Shown here: piece by piece, positions 1 through 11,699 of the stretch
Layout of the letters: every line of letters starts with the position of its first letter
How positions within the stretch are numbered: position 1 is the stretch's first letter
NCBI GenBank assembly: GCA_963513935.1
Contig: OY740765.1
Location: forward strand, 118,797,362-118,861,361
Direction of reading: 5' to 3'
Length of the DNA stretch: 64,000 bases
DNA from: Aphrophora alni
Lineage: Eukaryota > Arthropoda > Insecta > Hemiptera > Aphrophoridae
Made by a program: the position numbers and the translations under genes
Notes under the pieces: model-generated
The model's database searches: none
What the model was told of the DNA's origin: nothing
Seen by the model: only the letters and a program-made list of their open reading frames with translations

Positions 1-254
1 TCACACAGTTATGCATAAATTGTACCACGGGCAAAATAGAAACTTTAGAAGTGTAACTTGAATGTCCAAAATATTTCCTCATGAAAGCTTTAAAAAAATT
101 CAATTAATTGTAACCAATAAAGTATAATTTAAAGAAAATAATTTTAAAAAATAGGAGATTACAAAGCTTTTTTTTGTAATTTTGATATAAAGAGAATCGT
201 ATAAACAGCTGATACATATCATAAATATAGTTGTAATCATAAAGTACCACGTAA

Positions 255-375
255 ATGTTATCCTATTTTGGGGTTCTATCAAATGAAACGTGAAGATCTA
301 CCAAAAAACAGAGGTTGAAATTTTATACGGCCACCAAACTTACCCTACACTTCCCGTAATGGGTAAGTAAAACAA
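255..375 (+). repeat. dispersed repeat family A, copy 1 (3' part)
   Basis: Starts near a 'gttctatcaaatgaaacgtg' block and runs through 'gtgaagatctaccaaaaaac', 'cagaggttgaaa' and 'cttaccctacacttcccg', ending in 'aatgggtaagtaaaac'. The same ordered blocks recur at 21240-21360, at 21660-21750, and on the minus strand at 13262-13400. It is noncoding. The family is defined here only by these internal matches; I do not know its formal class. It may be a SINE or MITE-like element. Confidence 0.6.
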
Positions 376-739
376 AAATAAATAGTACTTATATATGAAA
401 AAGTAACATGAATTATGAAGTACATGTTTATAAGAAATTATAAACATCTCTAACGTGCAGGAATTAATGCGACGCAATAGAGACTAGTCACCTCACATTT
501 GTTTTGTTTGAAACCAGATAACGATAACTACAAGCATATATGACGCGATATCTAGTGTCAATAAATCTTATAACAACAATCAACTCATGTTTATACTTAT
601 GACTGATTTCCTAGCTTGTGCATGGTATAACAATTATTGTGATATAAAACAAACCGATTGACGTCATCAAATAACTCCCATCATACAATGCAATGTAAGT
701 AATTCAATAAATGAAATGGCCAATAGTTGAGTTTTCGGG
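376..739. other. unassigned AT-rich DNA
   Basis: No ORF, repeat or structure that I can support lies here. Confidence 0.4.
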
Positions 740-1240
740 ACTTCTACGAAATCTTTGTAATGGTAGATCAAGGGGTTTTATCCAGTAGGGTAAGTTTGAC
801 TAAAACAGTTGTTACACAGGTTTTCTGAATCCGTTACATTTATTTTCTTGTAGTCGGCTAGGCTCTAACAGGCCTCATAGTTGTGTGTACATTAAAAGTT
901 TCCATTCGAGTCAGTACTATGGACCCTGGCGGGTTTCAAAACTCTATATATTGTGAATAAGCTTTTTTCCTTGTTGTTTAAAGGCGAAATATCTTTCGGT
1001 TATCATCGCCTTATTAAAAAATAGCATGAAATAAAGACCCATAGCCCTCGAATAATCGAATATGGTTGGAAGAGAACAATAGTTGGTATAGAGAGACCTG
1101 ATAGGTAAGATGAAGGAGAGGGATATCATCCAAGACTGCATGAAGAAAGGTGTAGATCCAGCTAGGGTCCTACCGTCCGCCGTACTCGCATTCACTACCA
1201 GTGAGCCTCTGATGGTAATATGAAGAAACATTCACTCGCC
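740..1240 (+). repeat. dispersed repeat family B, copy 1 (blocks in permuted order)
   Basis: Block 2 comes first (about 755-935: 'gatcaaggggttttatcc', 'aaaacagttgttacacag', 'gtcggctaggctctaac', 'gtgtacattaaaagtttc'). Block 1 follows (about 965-1225: 'cttgttgtttaaaggcgaaa', 'tcatccaagactgcatgaag'). In copy 2 (20400-20900) the order is block 1 then block 2. A 95-codon ORF on the minus strand covers block 1 but shows no protein family features and is not called as a gene. Permuted order is what one expects if the ancestor was tandem or circular; a rearrangement could also give it. Confidence 0.5.
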
Positions 1241-1880
1241 ACGAGTGTTGGTGATTAGACCCGCTAAATTATCGGGAGAAGTTTGAACAAGGAAGAAAGA
1301 TATCAAGAAAGAGATGGTGTGGGGAGTTTTCACCTTTTCTCTACCTTCGTCCTTATCATCGAAAGAGACACTCATACTGTAAGCAGTTCTTCTACCTGTA
1401 ATGCAATATGTCAGCGCGGTAGTGCGTTCGCGTTAATATGTTAGTGTGTTAACGCGTTAAAACCCAGTAACGCGTACGATGGATGTGATATCTTTTTTTC
1501 TTTTTAAATATATTTTATGTTGATTAATGTAACTTATTTATGTATAATGTGTCAATATTTGTATATTTTTCTCACACACAAATCCATAACAATCAATACC
1601 TGTTGATAACAATATTTCAAAATTTTGATTTAGGACAGTGGTGTTTAATGACGATTCTCCTGTAAGACTCGAGGAGTGAGTTTGAGAGGTTGTGGTTCCA
1701 AAAAATATTGACCCCCTTTTTGCTTTGTTCACACCATCACCATAGTACAGTCAAGATAAAACATAAAATAGAAAGAGGTCACATACATCATGAAATAGTA
1801 CGATCATGATGCATAAACTCATCACCGAGTTAAAGGATCTAGACAATTGAAATTGTCTAAGACTGTTTTTAAATATCCTA
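1241..1880. other. unassigned DNA with a small CpG-bearing palindrome
   Basis: The only distinctive stretch is around 1410-1470, which has several CG dinucleotides and a 12-bp palindrome 'ttaacgcgttaa' at 1449-1460, inside otherwise AT-rich DNA. No gene is recognised. A short hairpin (agacaatt/aattgtct) lies near 1842-1860. Confidence 0.3.
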
Positions 1881-1884
1881 TAGT

Positions 1885-2445
1885 TTAGTAAATTTTGGTT
1901 TTAGGAAGCTTATTCATGAACTTTGCACCAGCTTGTGAGGGAAGTTTACTGTATAAATTTAACCTGTGCTGTTTGGCACGATTCTCATAAGCTTGCCTGG
2001 TGATTTTGTTGAGTATATCCATATTTTTTAAATGATCACACTTGAATTTAAAGAAAGAGCAATACTTCAAATATTTAATACATGGAAGTGTATACCCAAA
2101 ATTTTTTGAAATAATTTTTACAACTCTGGTTTTTTAAGCCCCGCAATAAACCTTCTGGCTATTTTTGTAAGACAACAAAATAGGCTGTTAAAATTATTGA
2201 TGTACCACAGTTTAGCTTCAAATTTCGCAGTACAAATATACCTGAGCTAATTTTAGCACTAATATTCCTAATGTGGTCATCCCAGTTCAACTTGTCATCA
2301 ATTTGAATACCCCAAAATTGTATTGAATGCACTTCTTCAAGTATACTATCACCTAGCATGACACCTAGTGTCTTATTAAAGCTATGATTTCTACTGAAGT
2401 GTATGTATTTTGTTTTACATGTAGTTACAATGTATTGATGCCAAT
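1885..2445 (-). pseudogene. non-LTR retrotransposon (LINE) reverse-transcriptase remnant
   Basis: Read on the minus strand, an open stretch from about 2440 to 2159 carries 'KTKYIHF', then 'IQFWGIQIDDKLNWDDHI', 'KISSGIFVLRNLK' and 'AYF'. This is the layout of the thumb region after the RT palm in Jockey/CR1-type LINE ORF2 proteins ('FLGI.iD..LnW..HI'). After a frame break, 'RRFIAGLKKPEL' and then 'LPCIKYLKYCSFFKF' appear in shifted frames. Finally 'RAKQHRLNLY' and 'GAKFMNKLP' resemble the 'G.k.yN.LP' end of these ORFs. The palm with its catalytic aspartates is not present. The copy is therefore 5' truncated, with at least one stop and one frameshift, and is dead. The exact clade is not resolved. 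Confidence 0.85.
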
Positions 2446-2950
2446 GTTTAAATTTACCATTTATGAAAAATATTAACTATTAAAAAACGGAAAAGGCTAT
2501 AAACAAAAATAGTTGGATTTATGTATAATGGGTATAGTGTTTTTTCTGCTCCATTTCATACTTCAGGCATATATCAGTTTTAGTTAATATATATTGCGGA
2601 CAATGTTTATAATTACCTTTTTTGAAAAATGTTTACTTGTGAAAAACAGAAAGGGGTACAAACAAAAAAAGTTGGATCTTATGTATACTGGCTATAGGGT
2701 TTTGTCTGTTACATTTCATACTTCAGAAGATATCAGTTTTAGTTATTATATATTGCGACAATCTTAAATATTACCTTTTTTTGAAAAATGTTTACTTTTG
2801 AAAAACAGAAAAGGGGTACAAACAGAAAAAGTTAGATTATTTTATTATCGGCATTGTGTTTTGTCTGTTCAATATCATACTTTAGGCAGATATCAGTTTT
2901 AGTTATTATATATTGCCGACAATGTTTAAAATTAACATTTTTCAACGGCC
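2442..2950 (+). repeat. tandem repeat, ~160-bp unit, three copies plus partial
   Basis: Unit starts ('caatgtttaaa', 'caatgtttata', 'caatcttaaata', 'caatgtttaaaa') fall at about 2442, 2601, 2759 and 2930, giving spacings of 159, 158 and 171. Shared internal blocks are 'tttgaaaaatgtttac', 'gaaaaacagaaa', 'catttcatacttcag' and 'atcagttttagtta'. Copies are diverged. The array begins exactly where the LINE remnant ends, so the LINE may have been truncated against it, or the array may have expanded from LINE-adjacent DNA. Confidence 0.8.
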
Positions 2951-4310
2951 AAATTTTAAAAGTTTTCATTACGGGTTTTTCTTCTAAGAAATATTTCTAA
3001 AAAAATATCACATTTTTTCCATCATTGAAAAATAAAATATTTTACTACTTAATAATAAAAATAATGTCTTGACTATTAGTTTTATACTACTAAATTCTAA
3101 AAACTCAATTCTAAGACTATAAGATAGTAAGTTATGTTATACATAGATTAATGACTAAATACTGTACACATAATGCAGTATATTACTTTTTTATAGAATA
3201 GAGGTAAACTGCTACTTCGTCATAAATTGTCGCATTTGAAAGTATTTAATCATGTTTGAGTATTAAGTCAATGAACAATGAAAAGGTGAAAATAAATAAT
3301 CTAATAAATTAAAGTTAAAATAGTTAATAATCATTAACATAAACATGTTTCATTATAATTATTAAAATTTTTAAGGAATTCCGTTTCATTAAATAAGGAT
3401 TGAGATGAGAATAACTTATGAAACAGATTATAAAAATAGCTTACTTCACACATTGTAATATAAAAAATCACTAAAAATACATATTTCAAGTAATTAATTA
3501 GAAAAGATTATAATCAAATTATTAGGATTTCAAAATTATTTCATTGTAAAAGCAATTAGGAAGAAAGATGCACGTTGCATAGACCAGCGTTCATGGACAA
3601 AATAAATGAACACTGAAAATCTTGTCTTATTCTGTTAATGCCATAGTTAATAATCATGTTATTATTACTTTATTGAAAGTTATCAATATTATTATGTAAT
3701 CTTGTACAGGAGAATGTGCTCAAAAAGGAAGCACAAGATGAAATTTTGTCTGGTAGTTACTGAAAAAGTTAAAAACCGAAAGGTTCGATGAAAAATAAAA
3801 ACTTTTACAGGATAAGAATGTTTATACAGTAAGAATTACGTCAAAATTGAACAAATAGTTTTTTTAGTGAATATTGATAAAATGTAAAATGTTTCAAATA
3901 AAATAAAACGTAATATATTATAACAAATCTTACTTTATTATTTTATTTATACTACCGTTCTTCATGTCAATGTTAATAAAATAAATAACTTTGGTACATG
4001 TAGGTTTTAACTCTTTCTTTAATTGTAAAATTAATTAAAGTTTAAAAATCATTTAGAAAAAAAACAAAACAATTATCGTTCAAATTTGATGAACTTAATA
4101 ATTATACAATTAACATCTTAATCTACTACTTATTCTAAGTACATAGTTAAATACAAGTTACTTATTCTACAATGTCTTAATCTAAAATAAAGAAATAAGA
4201 GTGCATCAGAATTTTTTACTATTAATTTTTTACTTTTAATTATTTTGATAAAATGCTCCGGCTAACTGAAATTTATTATTTATTAATTTAATTTACTTTC
4301 TCTTTACAGG
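2951..4310. other. unassigned, very AT-rich
   Basis: Long A/T runs and many stops in all frames. No gene, tandem repeat or inverted repeat that I could support. Confidence 0.4.
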
Positions 4311-5065
4311 TTCGTTAGGTTCTTTGGTGACTATAAATCACTTAATATAAAATAGAATTTGGTGGTAGTTTGTTTAATTGATATTGTCCATTAATTTGTA
4401 CTTATCGACTCTGAAGTTCTATTACAGTTCCAATGTTCCTGGTTCCTTGAACGTGGTTCCCGCGTAGACTGCCAGTAGATGGATTGATTTGCCTTAATCT
4501 TATCGACAAATCTTCTTTTCTTTATACACTTTTATTTCCACACACTTTTGTGACGACGATTACTTTTTTTAAACTTATAAACGACGATTATCTTTTAACT
4601 ATACTTCGAAGATTATTATTAAATACTTGTACAAAACGACGCAGTTACTATTTAATTTCGACGGTTGATTTTGGCTAAATCTTTCACAACATTTTTCTTT
4701 TTGCTACTAAGAGAAACAACTAAGAGAAACTTCTTCAATAAGTTCGGCACCAAAAAAGACCCCTTGCGCTTCTCTTCTACCCTTATTCATAATTTTTATT
4801 TTCAAACTGCTTTATTCCGATCCTCTGCATTCATTGGCTTATTTTAAATCTTTTACGTTACTTCAGAATGATGCAATTCCTTTCATTGGTCCTTTTGAAA
4901 TAATTTCTTTTGAAGGCAGTGAACTTTTGAATGCTTTGACTCCTTGGGGTCCGTGACTGACGTTAGGATCGTTTTTCTAGCTGTCAACCCTTTCAACTCT
5001 TCACAATTTATGGCCTGCCGAGCACTGACCTTTTGGGAGCCATCTATTTCGTTACAATATATTTA
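4311..5065. other. less AT-rich block, possibly a solo LTR or old TE end
   Basis: Base composition is visibly richer in C and G than on either side (for example 'gttcctggttccttgaac', 'gaacgtggttcccgcg', 'ctgccgagcactgacc'). Two ORFs of 60-64 codons overlap here but look like random open frames rich in F, L and T. The block could be an LTR followed by an internal start (see the small ORF at 5123), but I cannot identify paired LTRs, a primer-binding site or target duplications. Confidence 0.2.
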
Positions 5066-5122
5066 TTTTATTATTATAATTTATATTTATTTTTAAATTA
5101 AACTTAGGGCGTGTAAAACAAA

Positions 5123-5287
5123 ATGGAGGAAAACAATAAAATAGAAAGGTTTCAACGGCAAAAAAACAAGAAATCAAGAAAGGTTTCAACAACAAAAAAG
5201 AAAAATATAAAGTCAAATAAGTCTAGAAAGAAGGAAGAGAAAATAAATCTAAAAACAGATGTACGTTTTTTGGATCAAACCACTTAA
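5123..5287 (+). CDS. small lysine-rich ORF, doubtful
   Basis: A 54-codon ATG ORF (start MEENNKIERF, end DVRFLDQTT) made mostly of K, N, S and R. The DNA contains a short internal direct duplication ('aaaggtttcaacggcaaaaa' and 'aaaggtttcaacaacaaaaa'). No domain is visible. Such A-rich sequence easily stays open by chance, so this is listed only because it follows a compositionally distinct block that may be an LTR. It could be the start of a decayed gag or simple noise. Confidence 0.12.
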   Translation: MEENNKIERFQRQKNKKSRKVSTTKKKNIKSNKSRKKEEKINLKTDVRFLDQTT

Positions 5288-5289
5288 TA

Positions 5290-7690
5290 AACGACATTAA
5301 AACAATTTAAATAACTTACAAAGTTGAACATTGAAAAATAAAATTTTATAAAAAATTCCATGTTTCGTATCTCAAAAAGTAAGGAACATAATATGTGAAT
5401 AAAGTTTGTCGATGATAAATCTCAATAAAATGAGATTAATTTCAGAAAAAAAGACCGAACCAATAAGTTATTATAGCACATTTGAAAAAATTGGTAACAA
5501 AAATTCAGTTTTCACGATCTAACATGCGAGCGAATTAACAATTTTTGCGACATTCTCTTAATCCTTTTTTATTGTCTTTTTTATAATACATCTGGATTTA
5601 CAGAATTTAAAAAATGTAACCTTATATATTATTATCGGTCATTAAGACTAATTAATCTATCTAGGTATCTTCATTACAAAATAATTTCTTGATCGTCTTT
5701 GAATGTTACAATTTATCAAATCTATTATTAGTATAAATATGAGACAACTATTTTAATAATAACAACAAAAAATCTCATAACTTTAGGTGTAACTTTAAAT
5801 TAACATAATAGATTCTATACTGAGTTGTTTTGTGAATCATAACTTCGCTAGTATGAGATTGTGTTTTACTTTAGAGTTACCTAATTATTCAACAATATAA
5901 CAAACAATACGGTAATTATTGTGTTTAAAATTTTGTTAACTTTCCGCCCATTTGAAGAAGAACGCCATTAGAACAGACTGCAACAAGAGTAACGGTTATT
6001 GTGTCAGCAAATGACAAAAGATGGAAAATATTATTTGCTAAAAACCCATTAGTTTTATTCTTGTCCGTTGTGTATGTGTTTTATAAAGTAATTTGATGCA
6101 CATTAAGGTAGAATGAATGATTCACAAATTTATGTAATGTTCACTAAGAAAACACACTGTATGCGGCTATGAGTAACTTTTACGAAAACGTCACGAAAAC
6201 CATACTTTTATGCATGTAATAACGATTGTATAATTTTATTGAAGTAGTATAAATCAGGCGATTTTTTTCATGAGAATCAAATATAAGGGGAAAGTTGACA
6301 TTTGTATATCTCTTTAGAATACGGATACAAGAACTGTTGGATCAACGTTACTACACATGGGTCATTCGAGAGAGAAATTATTTATTTATGAAGTAATAAA
6401 CTTGTTCACATATAATTTTATTGCAAGTTGTTACTTTTATTTTATTTGAAACTATAAAATATTTAATTCAATTGTAAAAATTATCCTTGCCCTTTAGCTG
6501 TTCCAACATTCCAGAGGGACTATTCTGTTAAATATAAATGAAGATTTCTCCATTATTTAAAGTCCAATTTTGTAAAACATGGTATTTTTAAAATTAAAAT
6601 TTAGAATTTTAAGGACGGTTGGGGATTTTTTATAAAAGAAAAATGTACCTGATATTTTATGTTATTCGCCATTTTAAAACTTGACCAATTTAGTTTTTGC
6701 TTGGTATTCGATAAAGACTTGCGTATATTAGTAATGTCTACCTGTATAATACCAATATTAAAATCAATCTCAATATGTTTTGATATTTGTAAAATACTAG
6801 TACAGTCTGGAAGACGGAAATTGAAGATTTTCTCATCGAAGTGTCCGTAAATTGTTATTTTCTTTTATTGTATTTTATTTCTCCCACTGTGTTTATCTTC
6901 TTTCTTTCCTGAAACAACATGGATTGGTTTGTTGGTTACTCTTTATAATTCCAAATTCAGTATTAAAACGGCTGAGAGAATTAATCAAAATATAGGAGTT
7001 CCTTATTAAACTTTTCTATAGATTAATGCACATTTTAAAACAAACACCTTCGATTGTAGGTGGAGACTCTTAAGAACATTTTTGTAATTACTTTATATAT
7101 GAGTTATTAGAGGTGTTTTCAACAATTATCAACAGTTCCAATTAGGTGGAAAATTAGACAACCTCCAATCATTCTTCACTCCGTATATTAGAAAGTCTCA
7201 AACCAAATTCCCTATATAGATGCATATTTTAAAAATTACAACTTTAAATTAAGACTTGCGTATATTTTTCTTTTATAATTGAAAAGTATGTAATAAAACA
7301 AAACGTGCTTTCATATTAAGGAAATAAATATTCGTTACCACTGTTCAGCATATTAATAGAAAGGAGTTTGAATTATCGATGAAAATAACAATATTGCAGT
7401 AAGTGGTCTATATTTTACCTAAGATATTTGTAACTGGTGTAAATAAAAATATTTAATAGATGTACAGTTGTTTGTAAACGAGTTAAAATAGTTTTGAAAT
7501 GCACCAATATTTAGCAATAACTTTATAGTTTTGCATACTATAAATGTCGAAAACCGGTTATACTTTGTAAATAGATACTGTTAATTAAGAATCAGCCATC
7601 GATTCCCGTCTGGGTTAATTTGTTAAAATAAAACAAGACAGTGTTTGAGTTTATAATTACTAAATATATTTTATATCTCTGTATAAAAAA
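5290..7690. other. unassigned AT-rich DNA
   Basis: Nothing recognisable. Short ORFs (for example 6659-6850, +) have no family features. No structured repeat stands out. Confidence 0.4.
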
Positions 7691-7694
7691 AAAA

Positions 7695-7699
<5 letters not shown>

Positions 7700-7736
<37 letters not shown>
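7700..7736. repeat. (TA)n microsatellite
   Basis: Uninterrupted alternating T and A for about 37 bases. A 76-codon ORF running across it encodes only an IYIYIY tract and is not a gene. Confidence 0.95.
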
Positions 7737-7739
<3 letters not shown>

Positions 7740-7741
<2 letters not shown>

Positions 7742-10330
7742 ATTATATATTCGTTGTACAATTTCTTTTAAATTCAGTTCAGTTCCATTGATGAAATTTC
7801 GGAAAGATTCATCTATTGTGACTCTACGTTATTTTAATTTGGAACAATTACAAGTTCCTTTTACACATTAGTGTTTGTATGGTTCACTGGTCTAGTCTGA
7901 AATCCTCGGAAGTTTTTTCACGCCAAGTTCGTCTTTGCTATCTTCTATAACTCTGCAGTCGGTAAGCTATTCCCAAAAGTAATTTAGATTTTCGTAATAT
8001 ACTATTTTCTGTTTAACTAATATTTGGTGGAAAACCCATTACCAAATATATAAGAATAAAAATGATTATATAATACCAAATTATATACCTTTTATCTTAA
8101 AATGACCAACAAAAAATCTTTGCAGTAACCTTACAGCAATATAAAATTGTTTATTATTTCTTTTACCCAGATTTACGAAAGAGTTTTTAAAAAAATTACA
8201 ATATTTATATTTTATTTTGTATTTATTGCAAATGAACTGTTTTGGCTACGTTATAATAATGATAGAGTGACAACGTTTTAAATGCTGGTAAAATAATTAT
8301 TGAAAGCACGGCTATAGAATATTTATGTAGCTCTTAATTCTTATATACATAGTATATAAGTCATTTTTATATCTCTAGTTTGGTTAATGAAAAGTTCTTT
8401 AAATTTCTTCAATGATTTTTGGTAGAAATTCAATTAAAGTAAGCATAATTATACATAATAATATTTTTTGTAGGAGAGTGTATTAATTATTAAAAAAACA
8501 AACTGCAGGATTCACGGTATGGCTATTAATTTAACATAATTAGGATAGAGACGTATTGTTTATCAGTATCTAATTATTTTTTGAAGAGTTAGAGTTTATT
8601 AATATAATTATATTTTAATATATTAAGTTTGACAAACGTTTGCTATTTTTACATAGGATAAATAAAATGAGTCTAAGAGTGAGTATTTATCTAACTCGAT
8701 TAAAATTGTTTTTATACTCGATACTAAGCGTATTCTTCCAATATAGAAGTCAATACGAAAGTGATATTGGTTCAAAATTCCGGGTTTGAGTGTATGAGGG
8801 TCGTAAGCCATTATTTTCTATTATTTAATTCTGTTTTTCTAACTTTGATAGTATCAAGAATGAATACATATTAGAGCTGAATATAGTACAAATTTCATCG
8901 CTAAAATAATTATCTAATAATGATTTGATCGAGGTTTAAGATGACAGTAAGTGTTATATCTAAATTAAGTTCTGGTATTAAGCATATGTTCGTAATGTTA
9001 TATCTAAGTTTTAGGAAATATAAAGGACAGGTAGGCAGAGGAAAATTTGAAAACAGCTTGCACATCATTCTAGTTTTATACGAATGTGTTAGATTAATTT
9101 TATTTATCATATTGTAGATCATAATTTATCTATACAAAATCACCTACTTTTTCATGAATGCTACAATAATGTATGGCATTTTAATACTATTTTAAAGGGT
9201 CAGACACTACAAGGGATCAGTTGGTTTACATTTTGAGAGATTTTTAACCATTATATTACAAAATAATTGTATTATTTTTTATCTTTAACTTAAAAGAAAG
9301 GTCATTTGATTGATTTACTGCAATTACTAATTGCATCTGCTGTTCTTGCTAAATCATGTACATAATGATTTCTATACCACATCTATGTAAGTTATGATCT
9401 GGGTTCGGGTCATTCGGTTTAAACAATGCTGTCTTTTCTCTCTTATTATAATATTAAAGTATAACAAATATTATTTATACATGTTACAATAATATTCCCT
9501 CAAGTACACGGGGACATGTTACTGCTGTCTTAGTCAAATAAAATCTAACTCTACAATGGATGACTACCTCTATTTATAATCTAAGCTTACTTGCTAAAAC
9601 AACAATAAATCTTACTGATTAAGGGATGTTTCGGGACTTAACTCTTCCATCCCTAAACAGAACTTCGGAGGTTAGCTGATTTGCTTCCAAAGTTACAGAA
9701 AATTTTTAAGTAGCCTATATACAAGCCATATATAGCATTACTACGATAGTAAAGCTATTTAAGGTTATAGTCCAAATCCTATTACTTGTTATCTGTAAGT
9801 TTTATTTAACTTTGAAATATTATTTAATTATATTTCATTTTAATTAATTTTTTACAATTTGATAGAAAGTTCCGGTTCTTGATTGGGTTGTAACTTAAGA
9901 TTAATAGCATCTATTATTTTGGTTCTCTTGTCTTAAGTCAAGTTACATGTACAACCATTTTGTTCTTATAATCGATAACATCTTTATTATCTAAATACAA
10001 TAAGTAAATTCCTTGTATCATTATTTCAATTGTCTCCTTTGAATTAACTAATTTCTAGGTTTCGGGTTTAGTGAATAAAGATTAAGTACAAGTTAAGTTC
10101 TGGGATTCAATTAATCGAATTAAAGGGATTATCATTAATTTATAAATTTACATAATTACACTCACTTGGGGTTCCATGTAAAGTTCAGTTTACACTCACT
10201 GATTGTTCACAAGTAAAATTTTGAAGTCACTTGAGCATTAATATATGTGGGTATTTTGAATGCTACTAGTGCACTATCCTACCTAATATTATACTATTTT
10301 GATATTGTCTTATAAACTATCATGTATTGA
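7740..10330. other. mostly unassigned AT-rich DNA; right part may belong to an LTR element
   Basis: From 7740 to about 9400 I see no gene or repeat. From about 9500 to 10330 the sequence has a slightly different texture and lies downstream, on the minus strand, of the env remnant at 10340-11250. It may be the env 3' end and LTR of that insertion, but no paired LTR or polypurine tract can be shown. Confidence 0.3.
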
Positions 10331-10339
10331 ACTTTAGTT

Positions 10340-11250
10340 ATCATGGTTATATAACTTGAATTATATATCGACAGTAGAGAATTCAATTTGTACAGTCTAT
10401 ATTCTATTGGGTCAACAATAGGTAAATTAATAAAGTATACAATCTCCTTAGATCTAATTTTACAATTTTAACCTCTAACAATTTTTCAACTTCCCATATG
10501 TTTTCTAATTTGACTTTAGTGAGTAATTTATTCTGATAATGGGTTTTTACCTTGCTAATTGTCTCATACAATTCTTGTGCTGAAATCGCACTTGGATATA
10601 GAGTACCTACTTAGCTTACAAAATATTAATGAAGTTTCAATATCTTTCATTTATTATAACATAATGTCGTATACACTATTTAGCTGTTTCAAGATATATC
10701 TCAATTTTTATGTTATCACTGACCTTTTCTTTCACAATTTACACTTTAATCTGTAATTCGTCGAAAGTATTTCCAACAACTTTAATAGTTTTGTTACATT
10801 CTTCAATAATATTTACACTAATTTAGTACTGTGATTCGAAATGGCCCAAAATATTATTTTGGTTAGTTTGCAGGTCATTCATTATTTTTTAACATTTCTC
10901 TCCATCATAGAAGTCTAATTTCCTTTAATAAATCTTACAATAGATCCTAACTCATTAACTAGACATGTTTTTTTCTAAAATTTCTAAATGGAATTATTTC
11001 TAGTTTTTCCTTATATGTTTCCCTGGTATGATTGACATATTTAATATAATTAATCATGTCTCTTTCGTTATTAAAATTATCGGTTACCTAGTCTATTTTG
11101 TTATAAGCACTCTCATAAGAACTTGAATTACCTTTTTGGCAATCTTTACAAAAACAACCTAATACATCATTATAATAATTTTCAATATTATCTACTTGTA
11201 CAAACAAACTATGTATATTATAGTAAGGTATGACATTTTTTTAAATGAGG
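10340..11250 (-). pseudogene. errantivirus-like (insect endogenous retrovirus) env remnant
   Basis: The minus strand shows separated, frame-broken pieces in the order expected for the Env protein of gypsy-type errantiviruses. First come a cysteine cluster with 'GCFCKDCQKGN' (near 11130-11160) and a charged stretch. Then comes a basic cluster followed by 'LVNELGSIVRFIKGN' (about 10919-10965), like the cleavage site and conserved segment of these Envs. About 480 bases further on is 'FINLPIVDPIEYRLYKLN' (about 10380-10433), like the conserved strand near the Env C-terminal half. Several stop codons and at least two frameshifts lie between the pieces, so no functional protein can be made. No pol or LTR is recognised next to it. 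Assignment rests on motif order and spacing remembered for the family, not on a search. Confidence 0.55.
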
Positions 11251-11645
11251 CTTACCCAAGTCGATTGGGATCACTCCTATGTTTTTCGAAATATTTTTTT
11301 ATTTCGTAAACCCCAATAGAATGCGTCGTATCTGGAACAGGAGAATTATTATTATTAGAATTATATCTTTTAACCTTCCGCAGCCTCTTAACGTTGGATA
11401 AGTGAATTTTTTCTTTTGTATTATGATGCCGTTTTTAATTTTGGCTGTCTTTCTCGTGGGATTAGCCGATGAAATGTCCTCCTTTTTAACAATTTTTTTT
11501 GTCTTGCTCTGCTTTTGCACAGTTTTTACTTTTGGAATTTCTGGAAGATATCTCTATTTAGTTACATTTTGTAGAATATTTCTTTTTGTCTTCAAATTTG
11601 TTTCCTTAGTGTGTTCATATAATTTTTACTTTTTCCTTCATGTGA
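11251..11645. other. unassigned; flank of env remnant with basic ORF on minus strand
   Basis: A 73-codon minus-strand ORF (11299-11520) is lysine-rich at its N-terminus and contains 'TYPTLRGCGRLKDII'. I do not recognise it. It lies upstream of the env remnant on the same strand and could be part of the same insertion. A plus-strand ORF over the same bases (11402-11704) is F- and I-rich and ends in the TA repeat, so it is taken as a shadow. Confidence 0.25.
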
Positions 11646-11646
11646 G

Positions 11647-11649
<3 letters not shown>

Positions 11650-11696
<47 letters not shown>
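11650..11696. repeat. (TA)n microsatellite
   Basis: About 47 bases of uninterrupted TA. Confidence 0.95.
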
Positions 11697-11697
<1 letters not shown>

Positions 11698-11699
11698 CC

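Noticed and set aside
1150..1215. tRNA-like head of a SINE on the minus strand of repeat B ('ggctcactggtagtgaatgc' and a weak B-box)
   Set aside because: The A-box resemblance is fair but the B-box is poor and the other repeat B copies do not keep it, so a tRNA-derived origin is not supported.
944..1231. 95-codon minus-strand ORF
   Set aside because: It lies over repeat B block 1, shows no domain, and is not open in the other repeat B copies.
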